DNA of 57,863 nt from Opitutales bacterium (lineage in GTDB: Bacteria; Verrucomicrobiota; Verrucomicrobiia; Opitutales; JAJFLR01): the NCBI GenBank assembly GCA_021772565.1, contig JAJFLR010000075.1, forward strand, positions 1-57,863. Reading direction: 5' to 3'. Of this stretch, positions 9,024-18,527 are shown one piece after another. A model generated the notes under the pieces. It was not told the origin of the DNA and made no database searches. It saw nothing but the letters and a program-made list of their open reading frames with translations. Numbering within the stretch: the first letter of the stretch is position 1; every line of letters begins with the position of its first letter. Both the position numbers and the translations under genes were made by a program.

Positions 9024-9626
9024 TTAATCTGCTGGCCAAATTTGTTCTCGATCAAGGCGGATTCCTATAACCTGACTATTAACCATAAATTTCTGTGCAA
9101 TGCTTTGAGTAAATTGATCGCGCAGTTGATCATTTTTAATAAAGTTAGGAACCAGATTTTCGATCTGGTTAGCAAATTCATTAAAGAATTCTTCAAGCCG
9201 AAATTTTGGAACAAGGAGGTTTCCGGCAAATTCGTTAGCTTCTCTTTCAATTTCATATTTACGACCACGATAGTTTTGATTCCAAACGGCATATGATTTC
9301 TGTAAACTAAAATCAGCTTTACGAGGAATGTCCTGATGTAAAAAATAATGTGCCAGTTCATGTGCAATTGTGAAACGGAGGCGGTTTAATTTCCATACAG
9401 GCCCTTTCTCCATTAGTGAATATTGTTCTGCATCGACGTAAATGCTTTTAAAGTCAGCTGATATCGCTGCCTCTATATCATATTTTAATATCAGGTCGTC
9501 GAAAGGGATTGGTTCTAATTCCAAATCGATTTCAAAGAAAGTGAATATATCGATTGGAATATGCTTTCCCTGCAATACAGGGTACTGTTGCCGTAGCTCC
9601 TCTATTTTCTTGCAGATGTGCTCCAT
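9024..9626 (-). CDS. ImmA/IrrE family metallopeptidase
   Basis: A 200-residue zinc peptidase with the HExxH motif in FTIAHELAHYFLH (about residues 86-98) and a downstream REANEFAGNLLVP that supplies the third zinc ligand (E). ImmA/IrrE enzymes cleave a partner XRE repressor to relieve repression of phage, ICE or stress genes. The partner is the XRE gene 2 bases upstream on the same strand. In other systems such pairs act as toxin-antitoxin or as regulators of mobile elements; here they lie downstream of a broken restriction-like locus, which suggests control of that block. Confidence 0.92.
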   Translation of the reverse strand: MEHICKKIEELRQQYPVLQGKHIPIDIFTFFEIDLELEPIPFDDLILKYDIEAAISADFKSIYVDAEQYSLMEKGPVWKLNRLRFTIAHELAHYFLHQDIPRKADFSLQKSYAVWNQNYRGRKYEIEREANEFAGNLLVPKFRLEEFFNEFANQIENLVPNFIKNDQLRDQFTQSIAQKFMVNSQVIGIRLDREQIWPAD

Positions 9627-9628
9627 GT

Positions 9629-9997
9629 TTATTGGTCGGGGCGGTTGAGCTTTCGGATATCCTCGATAAGTTCGGTAAGCTTTTCGTCGGTTAATTCATG
9701 ACCGCGAGCAGCCCGAAAAAATGCCGGCAATGCATTTGCCAGCATATCATTATCGGCAATATCTTTTGGGAGTTCATTTCGGTCGATAGCCGCCGCATCC
9801 ATTAATTCAAGTTTATCTGCATCATTCATCTCAAAGAAATCAGCCAACTTTTCCAATATGGCAACATCGCCCGGCGGCGGATTGATCCCACGCTCAACTT
9901 TGCTCCAATTACTCGGATCAAGCTTAACCTGCTGGCAAAAATCACGCAGCGTCAAACGCTTTTCTAATCTCAGTGCTTTTACTTTTTCGTGAAACAT
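9629..9997 (-). CDS. XRE-family transcriptional regulator
   Basis: A 122-residue protein with an N-terminal Cro/C1 helix-turn-helix (LTLRDFCQQVKLDPSNWSKV, residues about 15-34, followed by ERGINPPP). The C-terminal half is acidic and helical. It is followed after 2 bases by the ImmA peptidase gene, its likely protease. The start is supported by an AAGAGGA ribosome-binding site 5 bases before the ATG, unusual in this window, where most genes have none. An inverted repeat and a TTGACA box lie just upstream, consistent with self-repression. Confidence 0.92.
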   Translation of the reverse strand: MFHEKVKALRLEKRLTLRDFCQQVKLDPSNWSKVERGINPPPGDVAILEKLADFFEMNDADKLELMDAAAIDRNELPKDIADNDMLANALPAFFRAARGHELTDEKLTELIEDIRKLNRPDQ

Positions 9998-10015
9998 AGT
10001 TATCCTCTTAGGTTA

Positions 10016-10043
10016 TGTGGTATTAATTTACCACACATGTCAA
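10016..10043 (-). promoter_or_regulatory. Operator candidate and -35 box upstream of the XRE gene
   Basis: Arms TGTGGTA (10016-10022) and TACCACA (10029-10035) are perfectly complementary around a 6-base centre. On the minus strand a TTGACA hexamer (10038-10043) lies immediately upstream of the palindrome, so a repressor bound there would cover the promoter. The -10 box is not obvious. Position directly before an XRE gene supports autoregulation. Confidence 0.6.
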
Positions 10044-10069
10044 GTGCGCGGCAATTATTTATTGTTCTA

Positions 10070-13000
10070 CTAATTCTCTAAAATCGGCTTTAAAATATAA
10101 GGGCTTTTTGTTGTAAAGCTTTTCATTCGTTTGACTATTTCACTGTTCGAGTCACTCCAGCGTTTATTGAGTTCTGTTATTACCTGATCTTTTTGAATGT
10201 TACTTATGGTATTAAACTCTTTGTTTTGCATTACTTCGGATATGTCATATTCTACAAATTGCAGGATGTCGATTTTTAGTTCTTTCATGTGGTCGGGAAA
10301 GTAGAGTTCAAAGACGAGGGCATCAATTATAGATTCAAAGATTCTTGCCTCCATTTCCATATCTTTCTCTTTTGCAAAGATGATACAGTCAGCTATCGTA
10401 GAAAATAATAACTGTAAAAGTTCTTCAGACTTAATAATTGGAATTTCTAAAATTGGCCCTTTATCAACTTGGTATGCGGTGCCTTGCATTTTACCTCTGT
10501 GCTTTAGCCAAAAGGCGGTTATTGAAGAGTTTAGTAATGCTGTAAAATACTTTAGGTTAATTCGATTAGATTTAATGATAAAAAATGTCTGTGATACATA
10601 ACAATCAAAATTAGTGTAAGTAAAAACTGGTTTTTTTGGACATTTACGCAGAGATATTATTTTTTCTCCCTGAAAGAATGATTCCTTTCTCGCTCTATGA
10701 AGACCGTAAGGTTTATTGTCAGATGTTATAATATTCACATATTTATCTAAGTGCTTTCTAAGATTAGGTTTAGACTTCATTGAGATTGTTCTTTTAAACT
10801 CTGAACTTGTATAAATGACCCATAAATCATTTTCTGAATTACCATAGTATCTTGATAAGTTTTTTGTTGTATAAAAAGGTTTTATCAATTTCAACTCATC
10901 AAAATTTAAGTTTAAACTACTTTTTTCCTCGTCTGTAAGATTAAATATTCCTGAGCCAACTGGATATCTATTATTTAATTTTTCTGCATTTTTTTTATTT
11001 AAAAAATCTTGGGGAGCAACAATTCCTTGAGCAACTTCTTTTGTTTTATCTAGGATGAAATCTCCTCTATTTTTAATAACTTTTAATACTGATTCAATTT
11101 TATTCTCAGTAAAGCCAAGACGTTTATCAAACCAGTTGTTTGGGAAGAACTCTAATTCAATGTATTGATGGGCCCCTTTTTTATTCAGTAATTCTTCTAT
11201 ATTATCTTTAGTAGATTTTTCTGAATTATTCTTACGATAATCAATTTTATAATTATCTGTTTTACATCTCTGAAGCAAATAAACCATCGTTTGAATTGAA
11301 GCACTTTCAAATATCATATAATCCCTAAAATCCAAAAACTGTCTTATTGCTGTGTTTTCAAGAACTTTATTTCTGAATTTTGAAGCTCCTTCATTAGTTA
11401 TCCAGTTATTGGTTGCTATAAATGTTGTTAGTCCGTTTTGTCTTAATAGTTCAATTGCCTTGTATCCAAACAAATACCATAAATCCATTTTACCTTGATA
11501 GCATTCCGATTCTCTTAATCCATCAAAAACACTTTTATCAGTATATTCTTTAACATACGGCGGATTTCCAATCACCACATCAAAGCCATCTTTAATATCA
11601 AACATCCATTCAGGATCAAAAAAGGAAGAAACTCCATTCTGATCATACGGATCCCAGCTTGCCAACTGTTCAGCAGATTTATTTCCCCAACCATTTTTCT
11701 TCAATTCACCTGCAATCTCATTTCTTAACTCTTCATCTCTTTTGCGGTATTTCACCTTGGTTACTTTGGTTTTTGCACCAAAGAGTTTATGCCGGATAGA
11801 TTTCAGTTCCTGTTCAAGTTTTTCAACCTCTTTTGAATTAAATATTAATTGCTCTTCTGGTTTCTCTATCCCAATCAGCGTATTTGCTGTAACAAATTTT
11901 GTCTCAAGATTAGGAAGTGGCCTTATCCCAAAATTATCTTTTTCATTATTTACCTTTTGCTCAACAACAAGAGAGATGAAAAATCTTAATTTAGAAATCT
12001 GAGTTGCAATTGGCTGAATATCCACACCATAAATACAGTGTTCTATCAAAAAAAGTTTCCGTGCATAGTCAGGATTGTTAATCGTTACATCAAAGGCTTC
12101 ATTTATCTCAAGTAAAAGCAGTTCTCTATCTTTTTTATCTCTAACAACAAACGCACCTTCGGTTTCTTTTATAGCCTTTTCCTGCTGCAAATCCTGCCAT
12201 TGTTTGTTGTTAGGATCAACTTTATGCAGAATATGCACCATCTTTTGTAGTATTCCCATTGGGAAAGCACCACTACCGCAGGCAGGGTCGAGTATTTTGC
12301 AACTGTCTAAAGAATGAATAATCTCCTTTGATAGCTCGTCATTATCTTCAAAGGGATTAATAGGCTCAAAAGAAACTAGTTGATGCAATTGAATATCTAA
12401 CTCTTTATCCTCCACATCCCATATTGAAACAGAGTTTTTAAGATGAGCAATCAGGCTTTCATCAACCATGTAGTTGACTATTTCTCTTGGAGTGTAAAAT
12501 GAACCAGTCTGTTTTCTGGCTGTTGTTTTTGTTTCGGGATTGTAACTGGCCAACAGATTTTCAAATACTTTGCCGAGAAGTTCGGGATCGAGTGCGACAT
12601 CCTCTTCAATCGGTGTATTCTCTGCGATGGTGAATTTATAAGATTTAAGGATATTGATTAACCCCTTTACCGCGGCTTCTTTAGTGCCTTTATTATTTAC
12701 TCCATAATCTGAGCTTAAATCTGTTTTTTCTTCCATACCAAAGAACAGATAATCAGGAACAATAAGGGAATGTCCCTTTGCCATATTATCGGAAAAGCCA
12801 TCAATATAAATGTTATTATCTTTGTCATCAAGACATTCAAAAAGACCACCGTTTAAAAATGGAACAACCTCATTGACCATTTCAAGGAAATCATCAGGAG
12901 CTTTAAAATGCATTTTATACCGCATCAGGTAATCAACCCCGCGATGCTTACCGTAACTTTCACTTCCCCTAAAACCTCTTTCTCTAGTGTCAATACTATC

Positions 13001-13567
13001 GGGTTTTATAGGACAGTTAAGAGTGGCAAAGAAAAGGTTCTGCAATATTGATTTATAGTAGATACTTTCTTTATTCGCTTCTTTGATTAGAGTGTTTGCA
13101 TCGTGATGCGGTGATATCTCGTTTAGAATATTATTTTGAAGCTCTTCTAAATCAAAAAACTCTTCGGGTATTAGTTTCTTTTCTTTGATAAACCAGACAA
13201 ACAGCAGACGGGTGAGCATCCGGATTACATTTTGGGCTTTGAATTCATGTTTCAGTGCTTCTAATTTATTATTGTCGTTTGACCCTGTTTCAGCAAATAA
13301 AGATTGTATAGTTGGTTCTGATGGGAAAGTGACATGTTTTATTGCCCAGAAATACCAGTTTGAAAGCTCGGAGTAGAATTTTTTACTGAGCAGGCTAACA
13401 CTAAAAACTTCCCGCCAGTATTGATAAAGTCCTTCATAGGAGTTTATGCCTTTTTTGCCTGAACGTGTAATCTTTAACTCTTCAAGTATCTTTAGATGAC
13501 CTGTGTGGGGATTGTTTATGTCAATATCACGAAGAATGGATACACTTTCCCGTCTTTTCACCTTCAC
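10070..13567 (-). CDS. Eco57I-type adenine-specific DNA methyltransferase, main part (frameshifted)
   Basis: This 1165-residue frame carries an N6-adenine methyltransferase of the type IIG/Eco57I-like class. GSFYTPREIVNYMV (near residue 355) precedes SAM motif I LDPACGSGAFPMG (near 425), and the catalytic motif IV is VIGNPPYVKEY (near 668). The C-terminal third is a probable target-recognition region. The natural N-terminus is in a different frame at 13527-14021: reading KWREGEKTGK there and joining to VSILRDIDINNPHTGHL here restores a continuous protein, which needs the removal of one base (extra T in AAGTGTA near 13550). As it stands translation of a full-length enzyme needs a frameshift. 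The upstream helicase gene is broken too. Confidence 0.85.
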   Translation of the reverse strand: MKVKRRESVSILRDIDINNPHTGHLKILEELKITRSGKKGINSYEGLYQYWREVFSVSLLSKKFYSELSNWYFWAIKHVTFPSEPTIQSLFAETGSNDNNKLEALKHEFKAQNVIRMLTRLLFVWFIKEKKLIPEEFFDLEELQNNILNEISPHHDANTLIKEANKESIYYKSILQNLFFATLNCPIKPDSIDTRERGFRGSESYGKHRGVDYLMRYKMHFKAPDDFLEMVNEVVPFLNGGLFECLDDKDNNIYIDGFSDNMAKGHSLIVPDYLFFGMEEKTDLSSDYGVNNKGTKEAAVKGLINILKSYKFTIAENTPIEEDVALDPELLGKVFENLLASYNPETKTTARKQTGSFYTPREIVNYMVDESLIAHLKNSVSIWDVEDKELDIQLHQLVSFEPINPFEDNDELSKEIIHSLDSCKILDPACGSGAFPMGILQKMVHILHKVDPNNKQWQDLQQEKAIKETEGAFVVRDKKDRELLLLEINEAFDVTINNPDYARKLFLIEHCIYGVDIQPIATQISKLRFFISLVVEQKVNNEKDNFGIRPLPNLETKFVTANTLIGIEKPEEQLIFNSKEVEKLEQELKSIRHKLFGAKTKVTKVKYRKRDEELRNEIAGELKKNGWGNKSAEQLASWDPYDQNGVSSFFDPEWMFDIKDGFDVVIGNPPYVKEYTDKSVFDGLRESECYQGKMDLWYLFGYKAIELLRQNGLTTFIATNNWITNEGASKFRNKVLENTAIRQFLDFRDYMIFESASIQTMVYLLQRCKTDNYKIDYRKNNSEKSTKDNIEELLNKKGAHQYIELEFFPNNWFDKRLGFTENKIESVLKVIKNRGDFILDKTKEVAQGIVAPQDFLNKKNAEKLNNRYPVGSGIFNLTDEEKSSLNLNFDELKLIKPFYTTKNLSRYYGNSENDLWVIYTSSEFKRTISMKSKPNLRKHLDKYVNIITSDNKPYGLHRARKESFFQGEKIISLRKCPKKPVFTYTNFDCYVSQTFFIIKSNRINLKYFTALLNSSITAFWLKHRGKMQGTAYQVDKGPILEIPIIKSEELLQLLFSTIADCIIFAKEKDMEMEARIFESIIDALVFELYFPDHMKELKIDILQFVEYDISEVMQNKEFNTISNIQKDQVITELNKRWSDSNSEIVKRMKSFTTKSPYILKPILEN

Positions 13568-14021
13568 GCCATTTCTGTTTGTATTTTAAGCGTTCTGCAT
13601 TCGCCAGAGATATGAAATTTTCATATCTAAAGACAACTACAACCGGGGTATAGTGGAATTCACGATTAAAGGCTCTAGTGATTTTCGCGAGTTGTGTGCG
13701 AGTTGGCAAGAGACAGTTTCCCCTTTTTTTAAGAGTGACACCAAAAATTAGAATCCCGTCATAATCTTTCCCTGAATTTTTGATTTCAAATATCTCTTCA
13801 CTTTTCTTGTTGTCAAAAGCGGCATCATCAACCAGCCCGAGTATATAAACATCATCCATGAGTTGATGGGCGGTATTATTATCCTTATAGGTTACCGCGA
13901 GAATGGTTTGAGCACGAGCGGGTTCTTCTGCCAAATAGTTTACCGGTAAATTTAACTGCTCAAACAGATTTTTAAGCGCCGTATAAAAGTCTGTTTCGTT
14001 TTTGAATAAATTGAGATTCAT
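13527..14021 (-). pseudogene. N-terminal part of the broken Eco57I-type methyltransferase
   Basis: A 164-residue frame that starts with ATG at 14021 and runs into the methyltransferase gene, overlapping its frame by 41 bases. Its last in-frame segment FISLANAERLKYKQKWREGE is typical of the part just before the RDID...PHTGHL stretch in this enzyme family, so I read it as the 5' end of the same gene. It holds an alpha/beta segment (DGILIFGVTLKKRG and TPVVVVFRY) of unknown function, found in the matching place in the intact enzyme at 50294. The final residues CIHSS are out-of-frame. Confidence 0.75.
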
Positions 14022-14064
14022 TTATTTATATCTGATTTGAGCGATAAGCATTTTGCATTCGATC

Positions 14065-16437
14065 TCAACTAACTATAAACCAAGTAATCAAGTCAAAGTT
14101 ATCCGGTTGGTATTTGTCGTTTGCTTTTATGTTTTGTTTAATCCGATTCGTGGCTGAGGCATCACCGGTTTTAAGTTTTGCAATCAAGTCTTTTGCTTCA
14201 TTGCCCATTCTTTTCTTCACGGCGCCATCTTCCTGTTTTTCTTCTTCTACAGCTTGAGCATTAAGCCACATTTTGATGGAATTTGATAATTTCTGTATAG
14301 TCTGCGTGTCGCCTTTTTCCACCTTATTGGCAACATGCCTTGGGTATTTTTTGTGATATGCCAATGTATCTAATACCTCTTTTTGATTAAATAATACTTG
14401 ATTTCCAGCCATATCAATGTAAATCAAATCGTAGTTCTGATATTCGTGATCAAGCAATTTTGGCGGTTTTGCAGGATATCCTAAAAGGGCGATTATCCCT
14501 TCACTACAACAGATATTTTTTTCGGCAATAAAGCCGGTGTAAACACCTTTGGGCATGGTTTTATACAAATTTTCATCCTTTTGCAATTCTTCAAGAAGGT
14601 CCTGCCTATAGTCTTCAAGCGAAAGGTTATCAAACCCAAGTCCGGATTCATGTACTTCAATTTCATCCCATGATGTCTGCATCTGCCTAAGCATCTTTTC
14701 ATTAAGTTTTTCTTCAAACTTCTCATCCGTCGCCATTTTCGAAAAAGTGTCAGAAAATTCCATATGCACTTCCGAGCCTGCCAGCTTCATCATAGCCATT
14801 CGCTCTTCAATACGCCCCTTTAAATTCAGATAGGAATTGATATTATCCGAAGGCCAGTAATTAATGCCAAATATTTTTTTATTGGGCGAGCATAAGCGGT
14901 CTATTCGCCCCATTCTCTGGATAATTCTTACCGGATTCCAATGAATGTCATAATTGATAACCATATCACAATCCTGGAGATTTTGACCTTCACTCAATGC
15001 ATCCGTAGCAATAAGAATATCGATGGGGCGCTTGATTTTTTGATAAACCTCTGGTTCGTTATCAATAACCCAATCCAGCCATTCAGAGTATGCTTGTTGT
15101 TTTGAAAGATTATCTGAACTCGGTTTAAATCGCCATTCTTTTTCCATAAACAGTTTGGTGTATGGAGTGAACCTTTCTAAAATCGGTTCAAAGCTTTTCG
15201 TTTCAGATTCAGAAGTGTCAGTTTTGGATGTGCCTCCACTTACAACGGCTATTTTATCAAAGCCGCGCGCCGTTAGCTGGTCGAATAAATAAAACGCTGT
15301 ATCTTTGTAAACGGTAAAAATAAGCGCTTTCGGATTGGCATCGTTATTGCCGACGATGCGCTTTTCATTGATTTTATTAATTAGAGAACAAAGTTTTTCA
15401 TCGCAGCTTTTTTGATTCCGGTCTCTTTTTATTTCCTGAGCAATCTCATCACTGAAGCGAATAAGATTTCTATTTAGAAGATCAAGTGCTTCTATGTCCT
15501 TTTTTAAATCTTTTTTTAAATTGTCCAGGTTGCCTGCTTTATCAATATCTTCAAGACTCACTTTCCTTTTTTTTCCAAGGGTAAAATCATCAGCTAATTC
15601 TTCAAATTCATCATCATTAAACAACTCCGGGTCAATTATGTCGTTTATGTAATATTTTTCTTTGTGATTTTCATAACGGTTAATTCTATCAAGCGCTGTC
15701 TGGTGGTGTTCTGAAATTTTTTTTATAGTTGAGTGAAATGAACACCAGGAGGATTCAAGTCGTTTGACAAGTAGTATATAGAGCATTTTGACAAGAAACC
15801 GATCGCGTTGTTTTTCATCATGCATTTTATCTACATCTTCAATTTGCTCGATATAAAATGTTGGCTGATAACCGGAGAGTAATGGGGGGAAGTGATCAAA
15901 CAGTTCTTCAAAACTGTCAAAGTTACCAATTCGTTTGGGTGACACAAAGATGTTTTCCGGTTTTTCCTTTTCAGGAAAGTGAAGACCTGTTTTCTGTTTC
16001 TCAATCATCAATCTTGTCCGGGATACGGTAAGGGAATCCGTAAGCTTGAAAAAAGCAGCCGGTAATTTTTTGATAAAATCACCAATTCTCGGATTATCTT
16101 CCTCACGCCATTCATTAAACGCACGTTGCGAATATCTAAAAGTGTAATCGATATTTTTAATACCAAGGCTTTCGTTAAATCCATCGACTCGGCCTTGTTT
16201 AATAAGCTTAAACTGATTCCTTATATCAATTAGGGTGTTGTTTATCGGTGTAGCGGAAAGCATTAAAACCTTCACATCTTCATTTTGCTTTAATATCTCA
16301 TTTATCAGAAATTTATATCTTTGTGATTTGCTGTTTCTTAAATTATGGCTTTCATCAATGACAAATAATTTTGGCTGATCGTTTTTGAAAAATTTATCTG
16401 CGGTGTCATTATATTTTTCCATTCTTTCCGTGTGCAT
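14065..16437 (-). CDS. SNF2-type helicase, C-terminal main part (5' end lost by frameshift)
   Basis: A 790-residue frame with the later helicase motifs of an SF2/SNF2 protein: the DEAH-like box VIDESHNLRN (near residue 26), motif III MLSATPINN (near 59), and motifs V-VI IATDALSEGQNLQD and IQRMGRIDRL in the second RecA domain. The Walker A motif is absent here because it lies in the upstream frame 16517-17092. The coding frame continues upstream of the ATG to about 16530, where a run of eight A residues in the CPKK region shifts the frame. Removing one A joins ILICPKK to LHYNWHRYLKHQN. It pairs with the methyltransferase 43 bases downstream, as in the intact copy at 46950. Confidence 0.85.
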   Translation of the reverse strand: MHTERMEKYNDTADKFFKNDQPKLFVIDESHNLRNSKSQRYKFLINEILKQNEDVKVLMLSATPINNTLIDIRNQFKLIKQGRVDGFNESLGIKNIDYTFRYSQRAFNEWREEDNPRIGDFIKKLPAAFFKLTDSLTVSRTRLMIEKQKTGLHFPEKEKPENIFVSPKRIGNFDSFEELFDHFPPLLSGYQPTFYIEQIEDVDKMHDEKQRDRFLVKMLYILLVKRLESSWCSFHSTIKKISEHHQTALDRINRYENHKEKYYINDIIDPELFNDDEFEELADDFTLGKKRKVSLEDIDKAGNLDNLKKDLKKDIEALDLLNRNLIRFSDEIAQEIKRDRNQKSCDEKLCSLINKINEKRIVGNNDANPKALIFTVYKDTAFYLFDQLTARGFDKIAVVSGGTSKTDTSESETKSFEPILERFTPYTKLFMEKEWRFKPSSDNLSKQQAYSEWLDWVIDNEPEVYQKIKRPIDILIATDALSEGQNLQDCDMVINYDIHWNPVRIIQRMGRIDRLCSPNKKIFGINYWPSDNINSYLNLKGRIEERMAMMKLAGSEVHMEFSDTFSKMATDEKFEEKLNEKMLRQMQTSWDEIEVHESGLGFDNLSLEDYRQDLLEELQKDENLYKTMPKGVYTGFIAEKNICCSEGIIALLGYPAKPPKLLDHEYQNYDLIYIDMAGNQVLFNQKEVLDTLAYHKKYPRHVANKVEKGDTQTIQKLSNSIKMWLNAQAVEEEKQEDGAVKKRMGNEAKDLIAKLKTGDASATNRIKQNIKANDKYQPDNFDLITWFIVS

Positions 16438-16516
16438 GTCCGTGTGAAAACGAATGAAATATTCAAACTGGTCTTTTTCAAATTTAGAGTTCTGATGTTT
16501 TAAATAACGATGCCAG

Positions 16517-17092
16517 TTATAATGAAGTTTTTTTTGGACAGATTAAAATTATTTGTCGTCCCTGAAGTTGAAAAAATTTCATAACAGCCAATGCGCTCCA
16601 AGTTTTTCCAAGACCAACAGCATCAGCAAGAATTGCGCCATCATATTTTTGCAGCATTTTGATTAAGCTCAAAACGCCCTTCTGCTGAAAATCATATAGT
16701 GAGTTATATATGGTCGTATTCTCCAGTCTGCCAACCTGCCGGTTAAACTCCGGGTTTTCCTGCTCTGTTAAAATCTGGTTTCCAAAAAGCTCAAAAAGCA
16801 CCTTGTAATAGAGCTGTTCAGGGGTATATCGATTAAATATTTTTTCAATTTCTTCTATTAAGTATTTTTTAAAAGGTTTTGTATGCTTGTTTCCATTTTC
16901 ATCAATTATTGTTTTTTCCCTGTGTGCTTGTTTCTTATTCCACAATTCATCGAACCATTCAGCAAGTTCAATGTATTGATTATTATTTCCGGTTTCGGCA
17001 ATATTAAGCTCAACGTTATTTGTTTGTTTAAGACCAATTCCTGCCTCTGTAAGGTTAGAACTTCCGGTGATGAAATAACTTGTGCCTTTCAT
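16517..17092 (-). pseudogene. Middle fragment of the broken PLD-SNF2 helicase (Walker A part)
   Basis: A 191-residue frame holding the second half of a phospholipase-D-like motif (ITGSSNLTEAGIG, residues 8-20) and the helicase Walker A motif (LADAVGLGKTWSALAV). It ends at CPKKTSL because of a frameshift in an eight-A run near 16535. Its 5' end joins the frame 17055-17456 after a one-base shift in a five-A run near 17090. Fused with both neighbours it would make a protein of about 1,130 residues, close to the 1,113 of the intact homologue at 46950. Confidence 0.8.
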
Positions 17093-17456
17093 CTTTTTCA
17101 GGGTTAAATAGATAGACTTTTGCGTGACAGAAATTCGGTTCCAAAGTTTTTGCTAAAACATTATCCTGTTTTAAAAAATCAACTGCTTCTTGTGCTAGGT
17201 TACTTAGTTTTAATGCCGCATCAACTGTAATATTCTCATTTAACAAATCAATGCTTCTATCATTAATCAGATCTACATTAACGATGTCACCAAGAATGAA
17301 CTTAAAGGACTTAATTTCTTTATTTACCTGCTTAGCAAAGTAAGCTAAAGCCCCTATTGTGAAATAACCTGTAACAATGCTAAAATTACCCAATTCAGTA
17401 TATCGAGTTATCCACTCGCTAACTTTTAGGTTTTCATTTTCATTGTCTAAAATCAT
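17055..17456 (-). pseudogene. N-terminal fragment of the broken PLD-SNF2 helicase
   Basis: A 133-residue frame with the N-terminal phospholipase-D-like region: SIVTGYFTIGALAYFAKQV and the first half-motif CHAKVYLFNPEKD. The correct reading then jumps by one base into 16517-17092, most simply by removing one A from the five-A run in the Pro-Glu-Lys codons; the last residues RHKLFHHRKF are out-of-frame. The start at 17456 has upstream only 45 bases before the end of the permease gene. Translation from this start would give only the isolated PLD piece. Confidence 0.8.
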
Positions 17457-17501
17457 ATCTTGGTCATTGCATTATTAAATTTCTGCTAATTTATGAAAAT
17501 G

Positions 17502-18401
17502 TCAATCCTTCGACGACTTAGGATCGAGAGCATCCCTCAGTCCATCTCCCAGAAAGTTTAATGAGAAAAGTGTTATCGAGAAAAACGCTGCCGGGAAATA
17601 TAAAAGCCAGGGGAAAATTGTCATACTCTCTGCTCCTTCTTTGATCAATGAGCCCCAGGAACTCATCGGCGGTTGGACTCCCAATCCTAAAAAACTCAAG
17701 ACTGATTCGAGTAACATAACGGCTGGTACGGTTAATGTAGAATAGACAATTACTGACCCCAAAACATTTGGCACAATGTGCTTTATAATTATTCTCACAT
17801 TGGACATGCCAAGAGAGATTGCTGCTTCGATATATTCCTGTTTCTTAATTGATAAAACCTGACCCCTGACAATTCTTGCCATCGTTAGCCATTCTACAGC
17901 ACCGATAGCAATAAATAATAACATGATGCTTCGACCAAAAATTACCATCAGTAAAATGACAAATATGGTGAAGGGTAGGGCGTATAAAATATCAACAAGA
18001 CGCATCATGAAAGCATCTGTTTTCCCTCCCATGTAGCCTGAAAATGCTCCGTAAAAAACTCCAATAATCAGTGAGACTGCAGTCGCCAAAAAACCGACAC
18101 CCAGTGAGATACGACCGCCATGCATAATTCTTGTAAGTTGATCACGCCCCAATTGATCAGTTCCTAGCCAATGACTGATACCTGGTTGAATTGCCCCGAG
18201 TTGACGATCTTGTTCCGAATAAGAATAAGGTGAAAATAAAGGACCGATAAAACTGAAAATTGTGATTGCAACAAAAATTACTAAACCAGTGATGGCTAAT
18301 TTATTTTTACATAAGCGATACCAGGAGTCCTTCCAAAGTGAAGAACCCTCTTCGACTTCCGGAAAATTTTTATTTCGTGTGTTGGTGATTACAGCATCCA
18401 T
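17502..18401 (-). CDS. ABC transporter permease, DppC/OppC family
   Basis: A 299-residue inner-membrane permease for peptides or similar solutes. Six membrane segments are visible, the first at about residues 36-54, and the EAA loop that contacts the ATPase is YIEAAISLGMSNVRIIIKHI. The N-terminal LGTDQLGRDQLTRIMHGGR is diagnostic of the DppC/OppC subfamily. No DppB, ATPase or binding-protein gene is next to it, only hemB 126 bases upstream on the same strand and the broken defence locus downstream. It may have lost its operon to the neighbouring insertion, or its partners lie elsewhere. Confidence 0.92.
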   Translation of the reverse strand: MDAVITNTRNKNFPEVEEGSSLWKDSWYRLCKNKLAITGLVIFVAITIFSFIGPLFSPYSYSEQDRQLGAIQPGISHWLGTDQLGRDQLTRIMHGGRISLGVGFLATAVSLIIGVFYGAFSGYMGGKTDAFMMRLVDILYALPFTIFVILLMVIFGRSIMLLFIAIGAVEWLTMARIVRGQVLSIKKQEYIEAAISLGMSNVRIIIKHIVPNVLGSVIVYSTLTVPAVMLLESVLSFLGLGVQPPMSSWGSLIKEGAESMTIFPWLLYFPAAFFSITLFSLNFLGDGLRDALDPKSSKD

Positions 18402-18527
18402 ATTTTATACCGCTCTATTTACTACGATTGCTCGCAAAACATTCAATATAAAATAATCTGTACTGTCGATTGTCACTTGTCGTTGATTGTTGGAAATAAA
18501 AATTGATTTCTGGAAATTGCATCAAAG

